Source of the DNA: DATEBA01 sp035288045
GTDB lineage: Bacteria > Actinomycetota > UBA4738 > HRBIN12
Assembly: GCA_035288045.1 (NCBI GenBank)
Contig: DATEBA010000052.1
Location: forward strand, 1 to 64,000
DNA: 64,000 nt
Direction: 5' to 3'
Positions within the stretch are counted from its first letter, which is position 1; every line of letters starts with the position of its first letter. The translations under genes and the position numbers were made by a program. Shown piece by piece: positions 49,714 through 58,180 of the stretch. The notes under the pieces were generated by a model. That model was not told the origin of the DNA. It worked only from the letters and a program-made list of their open reading frames with translations, and ran no database searches.

Positions 49714-50478
49714 GTGGCCGGGGTCCCGGCAACCATCCGAGCGCTGGCCGCCGACACCAGGTCGGGGGCTTCGGAGATCGCGGAACGAGCCGCGGAGGCT
49801 CTCTGCGTCATCACGCCCGACGAGCTCCCGGACGCGGTCGCCGCCCTCGTCGGAGGGCACCCCTCGATGGCCCCGCTGTGGCGGCTGGCCTCGGAGGCGA
49901 TGTACGCCCCGTCGCCCTCGATCGGCGCCTCACGGTTCCTCGAGGCTCTGGCCGAAGATCGACGCGGACCCCCCACCCTCGCACCCCACCTTCCCGAGAG
50001 GATCCTCACGATCTCGTGGTCCTCGGGCGTCGCCGAGACGCTTCGACTCCGCCGACCGGAAACGGTCCTCTGCATGGTCTCCGAGCCGGGCGGCGAGGGG
50101 TCCCGCGCGATGCGATCGCTCAGCGACGTGTGCGACGCCCGGCTCGTGGACGACCTTCGGGCCATCCGAGAGGTCCGCGCCGACGCGGTCCTCGTGGGCG
50201 CCGACGCCGTGGCCCCCGACCACATCGTCAACAAGATGAAGACCCGGGCACTGTGCGAGGCGGCGTCGGGCCGAGGGATCCCGTCGTACGCGGTCGGTGG
50301 CAGGACGAAGCTCGTCGACGTCACCTTGCCTCTCTCCGGCCCCTTCGAGCGGGTGCCGCTCGAACTCGTGTCGGCCGTCGTCGTGGGAGACGCCCTGCTC
50401 GGCCCGGTCGCGGTGCGCGCCGCGGCGGAGGCGGCTCCGCTCCACCCCGCGCTGCGCCGGCTCCTGCCCGACCGTTGA
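49714..50478 (+). CDS. IF-2B (eIF-2B alpha/beta/delta) family protein
   Basis: 254 residues related to eIF-2B subunits and to methylthioribose-1-phosphate and ribose-1,5-bisphosphate isomerases. VLVGADAVAPDHIVNKMKTR holds the catalytic-type Asp and the conserved Asn-Lys, and GIPSYAVGGRTKLVD follows. It is short for a methylthioribose-1-phosphate isomerase (about 340), so a sugar-phosphate isomerase of another kind is likely. Substrate unknown. Confidence 0.75.
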   Translation: MAGVPATIRALAADTRSGASEIAERAAEALCVITPDELPDAVAALVGGHPSMAPLWRLASEAMYAPSPSIGASRFLEALAEDRRGPPTLAPHLPERILTISWSSGVAETLRLRRPETVLCMVSEPGGEGSRAMRSLSDVCDARLVDDLRAIREVRADAVLVGADAVAPDHIVNKMKTRALCEAASGRGIPSYAVGGRTKLVDVTLPLSGPFERVPLELVSAVVVGDALLGPVAVRAAAEAAPLHPALRRLLPDR

Positions 50479-50491
50479 CGCCGCTCCCCCG

Positions 50492-50504
50492 TACCATGGG
50501 AGCG
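50492..50504 (+). promoter_or_regulatory. Putative leaderless promoter of the rhomboid gene
   Basis: TACCAT (50492-50497), 7 bases, ATG at 50505. The hexamer overlaps an in-frame ATG at 50496, the same arrangement as at ispH. Confidence 0.5.
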
Positions 50505-51413
50505 ATGACCGACGACCTCCCGCCCGCTCCCCCGGCGATCACCTGCTACCGGCACCCAGAGGAGCCGACGGGCGTGCGCTGTACCCGCTGCGAGCGGCCG
50601 ATCTGCCCGGCATGCATGATCCCCGCCCCGGTGGGGTACCAGTGCCCGGAGTGCGTCGCCGCCGCCCGCAAGGAGTTCCGGCTCGGACCGGCCCGGCGCG
50701 CCCGGTCGATGGCACGGACGCCGGCCACCAGGGTGCTCCTGGCGGCGATCCTGGCCGCCTTCGTCCTGGAGATCGCGCTCGGCGGCCCGCGGGCGCTCCT
50801 GAACGGCCCGTCGGGGCAGCGCCTCTTCGATCTCGGCGGTCTATACGCGCCGGCGATCGCGTTCGACGGGCAGTACTGGCGCCTGCTCTCATCGATGTTC
50901 CTGCACGCGGGGCTCCTGCACGTAGGCTTCAACTCCTACGCGCTCTGGCTCTTCGGAAGCGCGGTCGAGGGCGTGTTCGGGCGCGCGCGCTTCCTCGCTA
51001 TCTACTTCGTCACGGGACTCGTCGCCGGTGCCTCCTCGTACGCGTTCGGCGCGACGCAAGCCCTCGGCGTGGGGGCCTCAGGCGCGATCTTCGGGGTCTT
51101 CGGCGCGTTCGTGGCCTACAACTACCGGCGGCGTCATCTCGCGCTCGCCTCGGCGAACCTCCGCTCCGCGATCACGATCGTGCTGCTGAACGTCTTCCTC
51201 GGCCTTTCGATCCCCGGGATCGACCTCCGCGCGCACATCGGGGGCTTCGTCGCGGGTCTCGCGGCAGGTGTCGTCTCCGACGAGGTCGGGCCGCTCGACC
51301 TGCGCCGACTCCTGCACTGGGGCGGGCTGCTCGCGATCGCGCTCTTGGGCGTCGGTCTCGTGATGTGGCGAACGGCCCAGCTGCGTTCGCTGCCGTTCGG
51401 CCCGGGCCTCTAG
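50505..51413 (+). CDS. Rhomboid intramembrane serine protease with N-terminal zinc ribbon
   Basis: 302 residues. Residues 14-50 form a B-box-like zinc module (CYRHPEEPTGVRCTRCERPI followed by CPAC and CPEC). The rhomboid domain has the Asn of HVGFNSYALW (N143), nucleophile S192 in GASGAIFG and H244 in AHIGGFVAG, with about seven membrane helices. It cuts membrane proteins within or near their helices. The architecture is common in actinobacteria. Confidence 0.93.
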   Translation: MTDDLPPAPPAITCYRHPEEPTGVRCTRCERPICPACMIPAPVGYQCPECVAAARKEFRLGPARRARSMARTPATRVLLAAILAAFVLEIALGGPRALLNGPSGQRLFDLGGLYAPAIAFDGQYWRLLSSMFLHAGLLHVGFNSYALWLFGSAVEGVFGRARFLAIYFVTGLVAGASSYAFGATQALGVGASGAIFGVFGAFVAYNYRRRHLALASANLRSAITIVLLNVFLGLSIPGIDLRAHIGGFVAGLAAGVVSDEVGPLDLRRLLHWGGLLAIALLGVGLVMWRTAQLRSLPFGPGL

Positions 51414-51445
51414 CACGCTCACACCGAGCGCGCGTTGCGCGAGCC

Positions 51446-51898
51446 TCAGCCGGGACGGAACGGCGGCAGGCCGTCCGAGGCCTGCGACACGACGACCGGC
51501 CCGGAGCCGGTCAGCTCGGCGATCGTCACCGCCGCGCGGTTGTAGCCGTCGCGACTCCAGGACTCGACGACGTCGGCCACCGCACCGCCGGAGTCCACGA
51601 CCACGAGGGTCGGCACGACCTCGATGCCGAAGGCGTTCGAAACCGGGTAGGGGTCCACGTCGGGGAGCGCTCGGATGCCCGTCCCGTGCTCGGCGCCGAA
51701 CGCCGCGATGTCGCCGGCCGCGTCCTGCCCGATCCCGGTGACGAGCCCCGGGAACGCCCGGTCGACGACCTCGATCTTGGGGGCGCTCATCTGGCACACC
51801 GGGCAGGTCACCTTGAAGAACCAAAGGACCGACGGACCGGCGACGAAGTCGACGCCCGCAACCGGGGGCGCGTGCTCGCCCACTGCGATCGCGCTCAC
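51446..51898 (-). CDS. TlpA/thioredoxin-like redoxin
   Basis: 150 residues without signal peptide. VLWFFKVTCPVCQMSAPKIE contains the CPVC active site and VVPTLVVVDSGG the cis-proline. It is a thiol-disulfide oxidoreductase or peroxiredoxin-like reductase in the cytoplasm. The GTG start is 6 bases from TAGGCT. It ends 32 bases from the convergent rhomboid gene. Confidence 0.88.
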   Translation of the reverse strand: MSAIAVGEHAPPVAGVDFVAGPSVLWFFKVTCPVCQMSAPKIEVVDRAFPGLVTGIGQDAAGDIAAFGAEHGTGIRALPDVDPYPVSNAFGIEVVPTLVVVDSGGAVADVVESWSRDGYNRAAVTIAELTGSGPVVVSQASDGLPPFRPG

Positions 51899-51910
51899 CC
51901 GCTCAGCCTA
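51899..51910 (-). promoter_or_regulatory. Putative leaderless promoter of the redoxin gene
   Basis: On the minus strand TAGGCT (51905-51910), 6 bases, GTG at 51898. It sits in the 14-base gap after the PQQ-repeat gene, so it must be internal to a continuous minus-strand run. Confidence 0.5.
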
Positions 51911-51912
51911 TC

Positions 51913-53481
51913 TCAGGCGCTCCCGCGATCACCTATCCCGTAGAAACCCCCCGAGCGCGTGCCGACGAAGATCATCCCCTCCCAGACCGCGGGGGTGGAC
52001 TCGATGCAACCTCCGTCGATCGGAAGGCTCCATAGCTCGGGCGGCTCGCGGCGCTCGTTCGAGATGTCGTACGCGTGCAGCACCCCCCCGCAGTCGCCCT
52101 GGAGCAGAACGCCGTCCATCGGCACCGGCGACGACCACGTGGGGCCCGGAAGGTGTAACTGCCACCTGACCTTCCCGCTGCCACGGTCGACGCCGAGGAG
52201 GTCGCCGTAGTTCGTAGAGGCGTACACCATGTCGCCGTAGACCGCCGGGGTCGACCAGAGCCCGCCGAGGCCGTCGCCGCCCCGCTCGGTCACGGGAACC
52301 GACCAGACGAGCGGGCGCTCGGGGTCACGCGGGTCGAGCTTCATGAGCTGGCCGACGGCCTCGGCCCGCGCGTTGAAGCGCTGCAGCTCGCTCGCGACGT
52401 ACAGGAACCCCTCCTCGTCGATCACGACCGTCGCGTCGGTGTCGTCGCCGGTCCAGAACCGGAACACGCGCCGGGCGTCTTTCCCACCGGAGAGCACGTC
52501 GGAGACGTCCCAGCCCTGCACGAGCCCGCCCGAATTCGCGAAATACGCGACGCCGTCGTGGAAAGCGACCGAGCTCTCGATCGACACGTCGCCATCGGGA
52601 AGCGCGGCTAGCAGCTCCTGGTCGTAGCCCGGCTCGGTCACGACGATCTCCGGATCCACGGTCACCTTGCCGTCCTCGTCGTAGCCCCTGTTCAGCCCGA
52701 TCACGTAGAACCACGAGTTCTCGCCGCCCTCCATGAGGTGGTCATCGACGACGAGCGGCGCACCGTCCCAGTCGTTGTTCCAGAGACCGCCGCCGGGAAC
52801 GCTCGTGTCCGCGTTCACCGACCAGAGCACCTTCGGCTTCCTCCGGTCGAGCGCGACCACGCGGAGCAGGTTGTCACGAGAGCCGGCGTAGTAGAGCGGG
52901 TAGCCGTCGGGGTCCGAGGTCGCCGACCCCTTTGCGAGGTCGCCGGTCACTAGGTCGGGTCGGAGCGGCTCCCCGGTCCTTCCGTCGAGGAAGTGATAGC
53001 GCCCGTCGTAGGCGCCGATCCGGACCTCTATCGTTCCGTCCTCGTGCTCGATCACGTTCGGCTGGCCCGTCCACCCCGTACCGCACCAGGTCGTCGTCTC
53101 GCCGAACGCGGTGGACTGCATGCACAGCCCACCGGACCCCGGGTACCTCCACAGGACCGTGGGGTGCATCGGGACCGGACCCTCGCCGTAGTAGCTCCTG
53201 GTGGCGTTCCCGCGGAAGGTCGAGAGGCCCGGGAAGCTCGTGTTGATCGGTCCGGCCGTTTCCACCGTCGGCTCGAGCGATGTCGGCGACGCCGACGGAG
53301 ACGCCGACGGGTCGGTGGCCAGCGTCGGCGACGGGGATGGCCCAACGGCACGCGAGGCCCCGTCCCTGGAAAGGAGCAGCCTCCACCCGGCGGCCGCGAC
53401 GACGAGTGACGCCAGGGAAAGGACGAGAAGTCCGAAGGGGAACCTCTGGCGGAGGGCTTGGCGTACGCGCGCGCGCGTCAT
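51913..53481 (-). CDS. Membrane-anchored PQQ-repeat beta-propeller protein
   Basis: 522 residues. A basic start (TRARVRQALRQRF) and one membrane helix (about 17-38) are followed by a Pro/Ser-rich linker with PSASPSASPTS (about 45-72) and an external eight-bladed-type propeller with repeats such as PLVVDDHLMEGG, YGDLLGVDRGSGKVRWQLHL and IFVGTRSGGFYGI. Cysteines in GGLCMQS, TWCGTG, GDCGG and GGCIES may pair outside. No catalytic site is evident; a scaffold or ligand-binding role is likely. The ATG lies 8 bases from TAGGAT. Confidence 0.8.
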   Translation of the reverse strand: MTRARVRQALRQRFPFGLLVLSLASLVVAAAGWRLLLSRDGASRAVGPSPSPTLATDPSASPSASPTSLEPTVETAGPINTSFPGLSTFRGNATRSYYGEGPVPMHPTVLWRYPGSGGLCMQSTAFGETTTWCGTGWTGQPNVIEHEDGTIEVRIGAYDGRYHFLDGRTGEPLRPDLVTGDLAKGSATSDPDGYPLYYAGSRDNLLRVVALDRRKPKVLWSVNADTSVPGGGLWNNDWDGAPLVVDDHLMEGGENSWFYVIGLNRGYDEDGKVTVDPEIVVTEPGYDQELLAALPDGDVSIESSVAFHDGVAYFANSGGLVQGWDVSDVLSGGKDARRVFRFWTGDDTDATVVIDEEGFLYVASELQRFNARAEAVGQLMKLDPRDPERPLVWSVPVTERGGDGLGGLWSTPAVYGDMVYASTNYGDLLGVDRGSGKVRWQLHLPGPTWSSPVPMDGVLLQGDCGGVLHAYDISNERREPPELWSLPIDGGCIESTPAVWEGMIFVGTRSGGFYGIGDRGSA

Positions 53482-53495
53482 AGCCGGGAATCCTA
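53482..53495 (-). promoter_or_regulatory. Putative leaderless promoter of the PQQ-repeat gene
   Basis: On the minus strand TAGGAT (53490-53495), 8 bases, ATG at 53481. Confidence 0.5.
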
Positions 53496-53518
53496 GCGAC
53501 CGGCGGGGCGGGCCGGGC

Positions 53519-54340
53519 TCAGACCGCTCGCGTGTTCGCCGGGTAGCTCCCCAGTACGCGGAGCAGCGAGGTGTGCGCGCGGACCTCCTCCAGAGCGGCC
53601 TGAACGTCCCGATCCTCGGCCGCGCGCTCCACGTCGACGTAGAAGACGTACTCGAACGGGGCGCCACGTCTCGGCCGCGACTCGAGCTTGTTGAGGTTGA
53701 TCCCGCGATCGGCGAAGGGCTGGAGCGACGCCAGGAGCGAGCCGGGCTCGTCGTGCACCGCCATCACCAAAGAGGTCTTGTTCGGCGCTCCGAGACCCGC
53801 GTCCTTCGTCCCTATCACGGCGAACTTGGTGAAGTTGTCAGGATGGGTCTGGATGTGCTCGGCGAGGATGATCAGCCCGAGGCGCTGGCCGGCCTCGACG
53901 CTCGCCACCGCGGCCTCCTCGGCATCGCCCCGCTCGGCGACCATGCGGGCGGCGGCCGCGGTGTCGTGAACCGGATGCATCTCGACGTGGAGCGCCGCGA
54001 GGAACTCCTCGCTCTGGGCCAGGGCCTGCCAGTGGGAGTACACGCGCTTGATCGCCTCGAGCCGCGCCCCCGGGGGTGCCAGGAGCGCGTGATCGACGCG
54101 GACGAGCGCCTCGCCGACGATCCGGATCAAGCTGCTCCGCAGCAGGAGGTCGTACGTCTCGTTCACCGAGCCGGCCTGAGAGTTCTCGAGCGGGACGACC
54201 CCGAAGTCGGTCTCGCCGCTGGTCACCCGGGAGAAGACGAGCCGGACCGTCTCGCAGGGCATCGCCTCTGGGTCGGCGAACACCGCTCCGACCGCCCGCT
54301 CGCTGTAGGCCCCCGGTTCTCCCTGGTAGGCCACCTTCAT
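53519..54340 (-). CDS. pheA: Prephenate dehydratase
   Basis: 273 residues: a periplasmic-binding-like dehydratase domain (1-180) and an ACT domain (about 185-265) that senses phenylalanine. It makes phenylpyruvate from prephenate. KVAYQGEPGAYSE opens the protein, VVPLENSQAGSVNETYDLL is conserved, and NFTKFAVIG (169-177) carries the catalytic Thr (T171). The usual TRF is TKF here. LESRPRRG is the ACT-domain ESRP motif. The ATG lies 7 bases from TAGGCT; the upstream in-frame extension is unlikely. Confidence 0.93.
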   Translation of the reverse strand: MKVAYQGEPGAYSERAVGAVFADPEAMPCETVRLVFSRVTSGETDFGVVPLENSQAGSVNETYDLLLRSSLIRIVGEALVRVDHALLAPPGARLEAIKRVYSHWQALAQSEEFLAALHVEMHPVHDTAAAARMVAERGDAEEAAVASVEAGQRLGLIILAEHIQTHPDNFTKFAVIGTKDAGLGAPNKTSLVMAVHDEPGSLLASLQPFADRGINLNKLESRPRRGAPFEYVFYVDVERAAEDRDVQAALEEVRAHTSLLRVLGSYPANTRAV

Positions 54341-54353
54341 GGCGGGGAGCCTA
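54341..54353 (-). promoter_or_regulatory. Putative leaderless promoter of pheA
   Basis: On the minus strand TAGGCT (54348-54353), 7 bases, ATG at 54340. On the plus strand of the same gap, TACCCT and TAACGT near 54440-54456 may serve the tyrosine kinase gene, leaving a leader of about 40 bases. Confidence 0.5.
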
Positions 54354-54501
54354 GCAGCGGGACGCATCGCGGAAGACCTAGGCCCGAGGGCCGAACGGCG
54401 GTCCCCCTTCGCCGGATGCTCGCTCTCCCCTTCTCGCGTACCCTCTGCTAACGTAGCGGCTCCGGCGCAGGTCGGCGCCATCGGAACCGCGAAAGAGGAG
54501 C

Positions 54502-56133
54502 ATGTCGAGCCGCCCGACCCCCGAGACCGAAGGCACCGTCGACCTCCGGCAGTACATCGCCGTGATCCGCCGGAACCGGCGGCTGATCGCTGCGGTCGCG
54601 GTCGGCTGCGTGGCTCTGGCCGCGCTGTACACCTTCATCCGGACACCGATCTACACGTCGAAGGCGAAGATCCTCCTTTCGCCCACCCTCGTGAACTCGA
54701 CCGGCGTGGTGGATCTCGAGAAGAGCATCGACGCCAACACCGAGCGCGAGATCGCCCTGTCGAGCTCGGTGGCGATCCTGGCCCGCAACACCCTGGAGAG
54801 CGAGGAATCCGTGCAGGATCTCGTCTCCCACGTGAGCGCCGACGCGCCGCAGGACTCCCGAACGCTGGAGATCGCCTTCTCCCACCCCGGCCCGAAGGCC
54901 GCCAGGGACGGGGCCTTGGCCTTCGCCAACGCGTACCTCAAGTACAAACGGGATCAAGCCCTGGCCGACATCCAGGATCAGATCGACCCCCTGATCGAAC
55001 AGATAAGCGAATACAAGGCCTACCGCTTGGAACTCACGGAGACGATCCGTTCCGAGAGACCGGGCTCGATCCCCGTCCAGCAAGCGGTCAACGACAAGCA
55101 GGAGGCGCAGGCCCAGATCGACTACCTGAACGGGCAGATAGCGGGCCTACAGGCCCTTACCACGAGCGGCGGAACCCTCATCGGGGTCCCCGCCGTTCCG
55201 CTTTCCCCGAGCAGCCCCAACCACCCGCTCGACGTCGGCCTCGGCCTGTTCTTCGGTGTCTTCCTCGGCTTCGGCCTCGCGTTCTTCCGCACGCGCGCCG
55301 ACGCCCGCCTCCACGAGCGCCTGGAGCTGGAGCAGGTAGTGGGCGCGCCGGTGCTGGCGGTAGTGCCGAAGGACATCGAGTGGACCCACAGGACGGCGCC
55401 GCGGCTGGTGACGGTGCAGGACCCGCGGGGACCGACCGCCGAGGCGTTCCGCACGCTTCGCCCGACGCTCCTCGTGTCGGCGGCACAGCAGAACGTTAAG
55501 GTCATCATCATCGCGTCGCCGACGGCCGGCGAGGGCAAGACGACGACGGCGGCGAACCTCGGCGTGGTGATGGCCCAGGCCGACCGGCGCACGATGATCG
55601 TTTCGGCCGACCTGCGCAAGCCGCGGATCCACGAGTTCTTCGGGCTGCCCAACGAACGAGGGCTCTCCGACGTGCTCACGGGCAAGCTCTCGCCGATGGA
55701 CGCGCTGCGACGCTCCGGGGTCGAGAACCTCTGGCTCATGCCGAGCGGGCCGATCCCCGCTCAGCCGGCGGAGCTCCTCCAGTCGATCGCCATGAAGGAG
55801 CTGCTCGCCGAGCAGCGGGGACTCGTCGATTTCATCCTGCTGGACTGCCCACCGATCCTGGCGGTGGCCGACACCCTCGGCCTGGCCGCTTATGCCGACG
55901 GCGTCTTGCTCGTCGCCAACGCCGGATCCACGACCATCGACGCGGCAGAGCAGGCGCGCGAGCGGCTGCACCAGGTCGGGGCGAGTATGCTCGGCTGCGT
56001 CCTGAACGACCTCGACCTGAGCACGACCACCTCTTACTACGGATACGGATACGGCGAGGACGTCGCCGCACCTGAGCCGAACGGCAAAAAGCGCCGGGAG
56101 GTCTCGCCACGGCGCGGGCAGACCTCGAGCTGA
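54502..56133 (+). CDS. Wzz/BY-kinase fusion for exopolysaccharide export
   Basis: 543 residues. A Wzz chain-length domain (about 10-260) is bounded by membrane helices at 28-48 and 235-255. The bacterial tyrosine kinase domain has Walker A SPTAGEGKTTTAAN (about 338), Walker A' IVSADLRKPR and Walker B FILLDCPP. The end carries the tyrosine cluster SYYGYGYGE that is normally autophosphorylated. It controls polymer length and export. GAGGA precedes the ATG. The DUF4012 gene follows on an overlapping CTGA. Confidence 0.92.
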   Translation: MSSRPTPETEGTVDLRQYIAVIRRNRRLIAAVAVGCVALAALYTFIRTPIYTSKAKILLSPTLVNSTGVVDLEKSIDANTEREIALSSSVAILARNTLESEESVQDLVSHVSADAPQDSRTLEIAFSHPGPKAARDGALAFANAYLKYKRDQALADIQDQIDPLIEQISEYKAYRLELTETIRSERPGSIPVQQAVNDKQEAQAQIDYLNGQIAGLQALTTSGGTLIGVPAVPLSPSSPNHPLDVGLGLFFGVFLGFGLAFFRTRADARLHERLELEQVVGAPVLAVVPKDIEWTHRTAPRLVTVQDPRGPTAEAFRTLRPTLLVSAAQQNVKVIIIASPTAGEGKTTTAANLGVVMAQADRRTMIVSADLRKPRIHEFFGLPNERGLSDVLTGKLSPMDALRRSGVENLWLMPSGPIPAQPAELLQSIAMKELLAEQRGLVDFILLDCPPILAVADTLGLAAYADGVLLVANAGSTTIDAAEQARERLHQVGASMLGCVLNDLDLSTTTSYYGYGYGEDVAAPEPNGKKRREVSPRRGQTSS

Positions 56134-58133
56134 ACGGCCGGCGGCGGACGCTGGCCGCCGGCGATCGTCGGCGCCGGCGCCTCCCCCGCCCCCCTCGCGC
56201 CGTCCTCCGGGCCCTCCTCGCGACGGCCGTCCTGGTCGGCGCGCTCCTCGGTCTTTCATTCGTGAGCGCGCTCTCGGTCCGCGGTCATCTCCAGGACGCG
56301 CGAGCGGCGATGAACGCGGGGAAGCGCCAGCTGCTCGCGGGGGACGCAGCGGCCGCATCGCGGAGCTTCGAGGACGCGACCGCCGCCTTCGTCCGCGCGG
56401 CCGACGGTGCGGAGAGCCCGTGGATGCGCGTCGTTGGGTGGCTCCCGCTCGTGGGGCGGACGCCGGACACAATCACCTCCATCGCCTACGCCGGCGAGGA
56501 GACGGCCGGCGCGGGGCGTACCCTGGCCGATGCGGTGGCAGACCTCCCCGGCGGCCTCGGCTCGTTGGCGCCCTCCGGGGGAAGGTTCCCGATCGAGCGG
56601 ATAGCGAGCCTCGCCGGCGCAGTCGACCGGGCCGCGGCGCTCGTGAGCCGCGCGCACGCGCGTGTCGCGGCGAGTCCTGGGGAGATGCTCCCGGGCGTCG
56701 TCGACGACGCGAGGTGGGAGGCGGAGACCCAACTTCGGTCCTTGTCGACCTCCCTCGGGGCGGCCGCGCGGGTGCTCGAGGGGCTCCCGGGCTTCCTCGG
56801 TGCGGACGCCCGACGCCGGTACTTCTTCGGCGCGCAGAACCCGGCCGAGATCCGCGGGACCGGGGGTCTCATAGGCGCCTACTCGATACTGACGGTCGAG
56901 GACGGCCGGTTCGAGTTCTCCGACTTCCACCCGATCCAGGAGCTACCCCTGCTCGGCACGGAGAAGGTCGAGCCACCGAGCGCCGACTACGCGAGGAACT
57001 ACGACTACTACCGGTCGGGCGACGGGTTCTGGCTGAACGCCAACATGACGCCGGACTTCCCCTCGGCCGCCGAGGCCTTGGAGCTCTCCTACGAGGCGGC
57101 CACCGGCGACGAGCTCGACGGCGTGATCGCGGCGGACCCGTTCGCGCTCGAGGCGCTGCTGCAGATCACCGGCCCGACCGAGGTACCCGAGCTCGGCCTC
57201 GAGGTGGGGGCCGGGGACGTGGTGGCGTTCACGACGAACGAGGCCTACGCGAAGTTCACCGACGCGCCCACGCGCAAGCTTGTCCTCGGGGCGGTGGCCT
57301 CGGGCGTGTTCGACCGGTTCCTGCACATCCCCGACCCCTCGCTCCGGCAGCTGCGTGTGCTCGCCGACGCGGCCGCCGGCGGTCACATAAGCATCTTCGC
57401 CGACGACCCGGAGCTGCAGGAGGGACTCGCCGCGACCGGCGTCGGAGGCGCGCTCCCCAAACCTACCGGTGACTTCCTCTCCGTGATCCAGAACAACGGC
57501 TCGGCGAGCAAGGTCGATTTCTACCTCGAGCGCACGCTCACCCACCACGTCCGACTCGAGGGGGACGCCACGGTCACCGCGACGACGGCGATCACCTTCC
57601 GGAACGACGCCCCCGACCGCGGCATGCCGCGCTACGTGATCGGGCCGTTCCACGGGATCTCCGAGGCCGGGGAGAACATCCCTCTCGTCAACCTGTACTG
57701 CGGCGTGAACTGCACGCTGGCCGAGGCCGAGCGCGACGGGGAGCAGGTGGACCTCGCGCGGGGTACCGAGCTCGGCCTGACCTACTACCGCGACTACTTC
57801 GACATCCCGAGCGGCCGCTCCGCCGAGCTACTGGTGGAGACCTCCACCCCCGATGCGTGGGAGGGGAACAGCTCGGGGGGCACCTACCACCTCACGTTCC
57901 TCAACCAGACGACGATCCGGCCGACGCGGGTGCGGATCGAGATCGAGCTGCCGGAGGGCATGCGGGTCGCCCAGATGAGCGCGGATCTCCGCGCGGAGGG
58001 GGACACGCTGGTCTTCGAGGGGATCCCCCCGCGGCTCCTCGAGCTACAGGTGCGGTTCCGCCCCCCGTTCCTGCTCCGGATGTTGCGGAACGTGACGCGG
58101 TTCCTATCGGAGCCGGTGGTGCGGGTGGGCTAG
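56130..58133 (+). CDS. DUF4012 cell-surface protein
   Basis: About 667 residues. A basic start with RRRRRLPRPPR and a membrane helix (ALLATAVLVGALLGLSFV) are followed by a helical region and the DUF4012 domain: FFGAQNPAEIRGTGGLIGAY, FHPIQELPLLG, ANMTPDFPSAAEALELSYEA and a beta-rich C-terminus. The first standard start, GTG 56262, would remove the basic stretch and the membrane helix. The frame contains CTG at 56130, which overlaps the kinase stop as CTGA, parallel to other NTGA starts here. Such proteins occur with surface polysaccharide genes; function unknown. If CTG is wrong, the gene starts at 56262. Confidence 0.75.
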   Translation: MNGRRRTLAAGDRRRRRLPRPPRAVLRALLATAVLVGALLGLSFVSALSVRGHLQDARAAMNAGKRQLLAGDAAAASRSFEDATAAFVRAADGAESPWMRVVGWLPLVGRTPDTITSIAYAGEETAGAGRTLADAVADLPGGLGSLAPSGGRFPIERIASLAGAVDRAAALVSRAHARVAASPGEMLPGVVDDARWEAETQLRSLSTSLGAAARVLEGLPGFLGADARRRYFFGAQNPAEIRGTGGLIGAYSILTVEDGRFEFSDFHPIQELPLLGTEKVEPPSADYARNYDYYRSGDGFWLNANMTPDFPSAAEALELSYEAATGDELDGVIAADPFALEALLQITGPTEVPELGLEVGAGDVVAFTTNEAYAKFTDAPTRKLVLGAVASGVFDRFLHIPDPSLRQLRVLADAAAGGHISIFADDPELQEGLAATGVGGALPKPTGDFLSVIQNNGSASKVDFYLERTLTHHVRLEGDATVTATTAITFRNDAPDRGMPRYVIGPFHGISEAGENIPLVNLYCGVNCTLAEAERDGEQVDLARGTELGLTYYRDYFDIPSGRSAELLVETSTPDAWEGNSSGGTYHLTFLNQTTIRPTRVRIEIELPEGMRVAQMSADLRAEGDTLVFEGIPPRLLELQVRFRPPFLLRMLRNVTRFLSEPVVRVG

Positions 58134-58139
58134 AACGCA

Positions 58140-58167
58140 GGAGCCCCCGCCCGAGGGCGGGGGCTCC
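58140..58167. terminator. Strong 12-bp GC hairpin between convergent genes
   Basis: GGAGCCCCCGCC-CGAG-GGCGGGGGCTCC lies just after the DUF4012 stop and before the stop of the convergent small protein gene. It is perfectly paired with a 4-base loop and works in both directions; on the plus strand ATTTCC follows at a distance but there is no U-run. Confidence 0.75.
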
Positions 58168-58180
58168 GACGAACGATTTC

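Noticed and set aside
52932..53480. Variable tandem-repeat region in the PQQ-repeat gene (PSASPSASPTS linker)
   Set aside because: It is a short low-complexity Pro/Ser linker typical of exported actinobacterial proteins, not a longer repeat array.
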